Positions 6,385 through 11,945 of a stretch of 11,945 nucleotides of DNA are shown piece by piece (position 1 is the first letter of the stretch; each line of letters opens with the position of its first letter). The position numbers were made by a program, and so were the translations under genes. The stretch is from Aquificota bacterium (GTDB taxonomy: Bacteria > Aquificota > Aquificia > Aquificales > Aquificaceae). The notes beneath the pieces are model-generated. The model saw only the letters and a program-made list of their open reading frames with translations, had not been told where the DNA came from and searched no databases. The stretch lies in the NCBI GenBank assembly GCA_024280065.1, contig JAJRQX010000099.1, positions 1 through 11,945 of the forward strand. Direction: 5' to 3'.

Positions 6385-7282
6385 CCTTTCTCTTTACGGG
6401 ATGTCTTCCGAACTCAAACCTCAGGGCCGCGAGGAGCCTGTCCCTGAAGGACCCCTCCTGCCTTGACCTGAACCTCGTGAAGAGGGAGCTTCCTATGACC
6501 CAAAGCGGAACCCCAAGCTCAACCGCGGTCTGGACGGTCCACCTGCCCTCTCCCGAGTCCTCCACGTAAGGTTCAAGCTCCTCAAGGTCTCCGAAGTCCT
6601 CAAAGGCTCTCTCGGTGAGGTCCATCAGCCAGGACCTTATGACGCTTCCTCTCCTGAAGAGCCTTGCCACCTCTTTAAGGTCAAGATCAAAACCGCTCTC
6701 CTTCATAAGCTCAAAACCCTCTGCTATAGCCTGCATCATCCCGTACTCTATGCCGTTGTGGACCATCTTCACAAAGTGGCCCGCTCCCGACCTCCCGAGG
6801 TAGGCGTAACCGTCACCTCCGTAGGCGAGGTCCTTGAAGAGCTTCTCAATCTTCCTGAAGGCTACCTCTTCACCTCCAACCATCAGACAGTAACCTTCCT
6901 CCTCTCCCCAGACCCCTCCGCTCACGCCCACATCAAGGAAATAGACGCCGATCCTCTTGAGCTCCTCAGCTCTCCTAACCGAGTCTTTGAAGAAAGAGTT
7001 TCCCCCGTCTATCACTATGTCCCCCTCAAGGAGGTGGGGTTTTATTTGGTCTATGACCTCATCAACCGCTGTGTGAGGCACCATTATCCAGATGACCCTC
7101 TCCTCAGCGAACTCACCACACAGGAACTCAACCTCATCAAAGGTTTCTATACCTGACTCCTCAGCCCTTTTTCTTGCCTCTTCTGAAGGGTCGTAGCCCA
7201 TTACCCTCCAGCCCTTTCTCTTCAGCCTCCTCCCTATGCCAAGGCCCATCCTGCCAAGACCCAGGATACCTATCTCCCCCAT
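6377..7282 (-). CDS. gnd: 6-phosphogluconate dehydrogenase, decarboxylating, short NAD-type
   Basis: This enzyme oxidatively decarboxylates 6-phosphogluconate to ribulose 5-phosphate, the last oxidative step of the pentose-phosphate pathway. At 301 residues it belongs to the short GntZ/YqeC group rather than the roughly 470-residue classical form. Visible motifs are the Rossmann loop GLGRMG at 8-13, Asp31 at the end of strand 2 (MGYD), IDGGNS at 91-96, VSGGVWG at 120-126 and GHFVKMVHNGIEYG at 168-181 with the catalytic Lys172 and Asn176. The acidic Asp31 favours NAD+ over NADP+. It is the first gene of gnd-zwf-pgl. The ATG at 7282 has no Shine-Dalgarno; a -10-like TAGAAT ends 7 bases upstream, so the mRNA may be leaderless. 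It diverges from alr across 27 bp. Confidence 0.93.
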   Translation of the reverse strand: MGEIGILGLGRMGLGIGRRLKRKGWRVMGYDPSEEARKRAEESGIETFDEVEFLCGEFAEERVIWIMVPHTAVDEVIDQIKPHLLEGDIVIDGGNSFFKDSVRRAEELKRIGVYFLDVGVSGGVWGEEEGYCLMVGGEEVAFRKIEKLFKDLAYGGDGYAYLGRSGAGHFVKMVHNGIEYGMMQAIAEGFELMKESGFDLDLKEVARLFRRGSVIRSWLMDLTERAFEDFGDLEELEPYVEDSGEGRWTVQTAVELGVPLWVIGSSLFTRFRSRQEGSFRDRLLAALRFEFGRHPVKRKDA

Positions 7283-7309
7283 GGTAAGTATTCTAAACTT
7301 TTAAGAGGG
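7283..7309. promoter_or_regulatory. Divergent gnd/alr promoter region, 27 bp
   Basis: Only 27 bp separate the gnd and alr start codons. On the minus strand TAGAAT (7295 down to 7290) would place gnd transcription start at or next to its ATG. On the plus strand TATTCT (7289-7294) or TAAACT (7294-7299) could serve alr. The -10 boxes overlap, so the two promoters would compete for polymerase. I found no good -35 for either side; any -35 must lie inside the opposite gene. Confidence 0.4.
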
Positions 7310-8326
7310 ATGGAAAGGTCTGTTCTAAGGATAAACAGGGAAGCGGTAGTTCACAACGTCAGGGAGATATTCAGGTTCTCGGGAAAAAAGATAATAGCGG
7401 TGGTGAAATCAGATGCTTACGGAATGGGTGTGAGGTGTGTTGTCCCGATCCTCAACGACCTTCCCGAGATAGAGGCCTTCGCCGTCGCCTGCCCTGAGGA
7501 GGGTGTCGTCTTAAGAGGGATGGGCGTCAGAAAGGAGATCCTCGTCCTCGGGGGTCTTCTGCCGGAAGACCTTGAGGCGGTGGAGGAGTTCAAGCTCACC
7601 CCTGTGGTCTCTGATGTAGAACACCTGAAGGTTATAGGAGACAGGGATCTGAAGTTCCACGTCAAATACGACACAGGTATGGGAAGGCTCGGCTTCCTGA
7701 ACGAGGTCATTGAGGACCCTAGGGTGGTGGGGGTAATGAGCCACCTCTCCACACCCGGGGACAGGGAGTTCTCGCTAATACAGATAAAGAAGTTTGAGAC
7801 CATCGTAAAGAGGTACCCTAAAGGGTTAAAGGTCCACATGGAGAGCTCTGCAGGGATAGTCTACAGGGTCCCATTCACCACCCACGTCAGGGTCGGTCTC
7901 GCCCTGTACGGAGAGAAGCCCCTCAGGGACTACCCCCTCAGGCTAAGACCTGCCGTCACCCTTAAAGCTAGGATAATCTCCGTCAAGGACCTCCCGCCAG
8001 GACACCCTGTCTCCTACGGGAGGACTTACGTAACGAGAGGAAAAACAAGGATAGGTGTGGTAGCCTTCGGATACGCGGACGGCCTAATGAAGAGCCTTTC
8101 AAACAGAGGGACTCTCCTTTACAAGGGAAAGGAGATTCCCATAATAGGGAACATAACCATGGACATGACGGTGGTGGACCTCACGGACACGGACGCCAGG
8201 GTGGGGGACTGGGTAACGGTTGTGGGAGAGGGAAGGACCTTCGGAGACCTCGCTAAAATAGCCGGAACGATTCCCTACGAGCTTATGTGCAACGTCTCAG
8301 AGAGGGTCGTCAGGGAGGTCATTTAA
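7310..8326 (+). CDS. alr: Alanine racemase
   Basis: Alr interconverts L- and D-alanine and supplies D-alanine for peptidoglycan, in the cytoplasm, using PLP. The 338-residue product, a little short for the family, has the PLP lysine Lys33 in VVKSDAYGMG, DTGMGRLGF at 121-129 with the conserved Arg126, and the catalytic tyrosine Tyr255 in FGYADG; the C-terminal beta domain contains NITMDMTVVDLTD. The ATG at 7310 fits the family N-terminus (a residue pattern like SVLRINREAVVHN). AAGAGGG touches the ATG directly, so spacing is poor and initiation may rely on a very short leader. It stands alone on the plus strand, diverging from gnd. Its 3' end overlaps the cytochrome gene on the other strand by 8 bp. 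Confidence 0.95.
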   Translation: MERSVLRINREAVVHNVREIFRFSGKKIIAVVKSDAYGMGVRCVVPILNDLPEIEAFAVACPEEGVVLRGMGVRKEILVLGGLLPEDLEAVEEFKLTPVVSDVEHLKVIGDRDLKFHVKYDTGMGRLGFLNEVIEDPRVVGVMSHLSTPGDREFSLIQIKKFETIVKRYPKGLKVHMESSAGIVYRVPFTTHVRVGLALYGEKPLRDYPLRLRPAVTLKARIISVKDLPPGHPVSYGRTYVTRGKTRIGVVAFGYADGLMKSLSNRGTLLYKGKEIPIIGNITMDMTVVDLTDTDARVGDWVTVVGEGRTFGDLAKIAGTIPYELMCNVSERVVREVI

Positions 8327-8699
8327 GGCTTAAGATCCACTCAGCCAGTGTTTTCGCCTCCTCCTCGGTGACGGGCTGCGGAGCCATGGGTATACTTCCC
8401 CACTTTCCCATGCTACCTTTAAGTATGCTCTTCATGAGCTCATCAACCGCACCCTCCTTGCCCGCATACCTCTTGGCGACGTCCACATAAGCCGGGCCGA
8501 CCTTCTTCTCCTTTATGCCGTGACAGGCAAAGCAACCCTTCCTGTTGGCGAGCTCTTCAGGACCAGTAGCCTTTGCCACCCGCTCCGTCTTCGGGAGCTC
8601 TTTAACAGGTTCCTCGGACTTCTTCTCCTCCTTCTTTCCTTCACCGCAGGATAGGATAAGGATGGAGGCTAAGCCTACAGCTAAGTGCCTTATCGCCAT
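8319..8699 (-). CDS. Membrane-anchored cytochrome c-552-like lipoprotein
   Basis: The 126-residue product has a lipoprotein signal ending in LSC with Cys18, a charged flexible linker (about 19-45, rich in Lys, Glu and Pro) and a class I cytochrome c domain. Heme attaches at CFACH (56-60) and the axial methionine is Met105 in SIPMAPQ. The core, with KKVGPAYVDVAKRYAG, GKWGSIPM and LAEWILSLK, closely follows the soluble cytochrome c-552 of Hydrogenobacter thermophilus as I recall it. It would sit in the periplasm tethered to a membrane and carry electrons from SoxAX or a quinol oxidase toward a terminal oxidase; that role is inference. Aquifex is known to have both a soluble and a membrane-bound c-555, and this would match the bound form. 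The ATG has an excellent AAGGAGGT site and lies 12 bp after the alaS stop, so it is co-transcribed with alaS. Confidence 0.93.
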   Translation of the reverse strand: MAIRHLAVGLASILILSCGEGKKEEKKSEEPVKELPKTERVAKATGPEELANRKGCFACHGIKEKKVGPAYVDVAKRYAGKEGAVDELMKSILKGSMGKWGSIPMAPQPVTEEEAKTLAEWILSLK

Positions 8700-8711
8700 G
8701 GGAGACCTCCT

Positions 8712-11757
<3,046 letters not shown>

Positions 11758-11759
11758 TT

Positions 11760-11765
11760 TATACT
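11760..11765 (+). promoter_or_regulatory. Possible ffh -10 box (TATACT)
   Basis: TATACT matches the -10 consensus at 5 of 6 positions and ends 12 bases before the ffh ATG, so transcription would begin about 5 bases upstream of it. No Shine-Dalgarno lies in the 20 bp gap. The -35 region is weak (ACTTTT at 17 bp). Read-through from the SprA-like gene is the alternative. Confidence 0.4.
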
Positions 11766-11777
11766 TTAATTACTGTC

Positions 11778-11945
11778 ATGCTTGAGCTTCTCACAGAGAA
11801 GTTCTCCTCAACCCTCTCCAGACTCAGGAAGGCGAGGAAGGTAACCGACAAGGTCGTCAACGATACCCTCAGGGAGATAAGGCTGGCACTCCTTGAGGCG
11901 GACGTGGACTACGATGTTGCGAAGAGGTTCCTGAAGAGGATAAGG
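11778..11945 (+). CDS. ffh: Signal recognition particle protein Ffh, N-terminus (partial, 3' end outside window)
   Basis: The frame is open from the ATG at 11778 to the end of the window, giving 56 residues. It starts LELLTEKFSSTLSRLRKARK and continues with TLREIRLALLEADVDYDV, the conserved N-terminal helical bundle of the SRP54/Ffh GTPase. Ffh binds signal sequences on ribosomes and, with SRP RNA and FtsY, delivers membrane proteins to the Sec translocon. The GTPase and M domains lie outside the window. FtsY and FlhF share the N-domain type, but the short run to the N-domain and the LLEADV motif fit Ffh best. There is no ribosome binding site before the start, so initiation may be leaderless. 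Confidence 0.93.
   Translation, partial: MLELLTEKFSSTLSRLRKARKVTDKVVNDTLREIRLALLEADVDYDVAKRFLKRIR

Noticed and set aside
6758..7156. Open frame of 132 codons on the plus strand opposite gnd
   Set aside because: It is a shadow of gnd codon bias; gnd motifs are all on the minus strand.

Overview
The window reads as chromosome of a thermophilic, sulfur-oxidising, chemolithoautotrophic bacterium, most probably of the Aquificaceae (Hydrogenobacter, Thermocrinis, Hydrogenivirga, Aquifex group). The pointers are a Sox thiosulfate-oxidation cluster, a small class I cytochrome c whose core closely resembles Hydrogenobacter thermophilus cytochrome c-552 as I remember it, heavy use of AGG/AGA arginine and ATA isoleucine codons, Lys/Glu-rich proteins, and very tight gene packing with overlapping ends. 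Genus is not resolved, and the taxonomic call is inference from protein resemblance.

Region 1 (1-4398, + strand) is the distal part of a sox cluster: the last 39 codons of soxA, lipoprotein cytochrome soxX, a hairpin terminator or attenuator, soxB with a Tat signal, two small exported proteins that both look like DUF302-family members sharing a pair of cysteines, and an exported SoxH-like metallo-beta-lactamase-fold hydrolase. From soxB onward the genes are spaced by 3 bp or overlap by 4 bp, so they probably act together in the periplasm. SoxAX attaches thiosulfate to the SoxYZ carrier and SoxB releases sulfate. The DUF302 pair and the hydrolase are the least understood parts and the best candidates here for an undescribed sulfur-handling module. 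soxYZ and soxCD are not in view; soxCD does not follow soxB.

Region 2 (4379-7282, - strand) is the complete oxidative pentose-phosphate operon in the order gnd-zwf-pgl, with all three genes overlapping. Its tail overlaps the tail of the sox-side hydrolase gene. The residues visible suggest an NADP-type Zwf feeding an NAD-type short Gnd.

Region 3 (7310-8326, + strand) is alr, alanine racemase for cell-wall D-alanine, diverging from gnd across only 27 bp. Its tail overlaps the next gene on the other strand.

Region 4 (8319-11321, - strand) is alaS followed 12 bp later by a membrane-anchored cytochrome c-552-like lipoprotein.

Region 5 (11359-11945, + strand) is a short SprA-like HExxH protein and the first 56 codons of ffh. 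alaS, gnd and ffh lack a Shine-Dalgarno sequence and each has a -10-like hexamer almost abutting the start codon, suggesting leaderless or near-leaderless mRNAs. No tRNA, rRNA, CRISPR, insertion sequence or long non-coding stretch was seen; the longest gap is the 97 bp between soxX and soxB.
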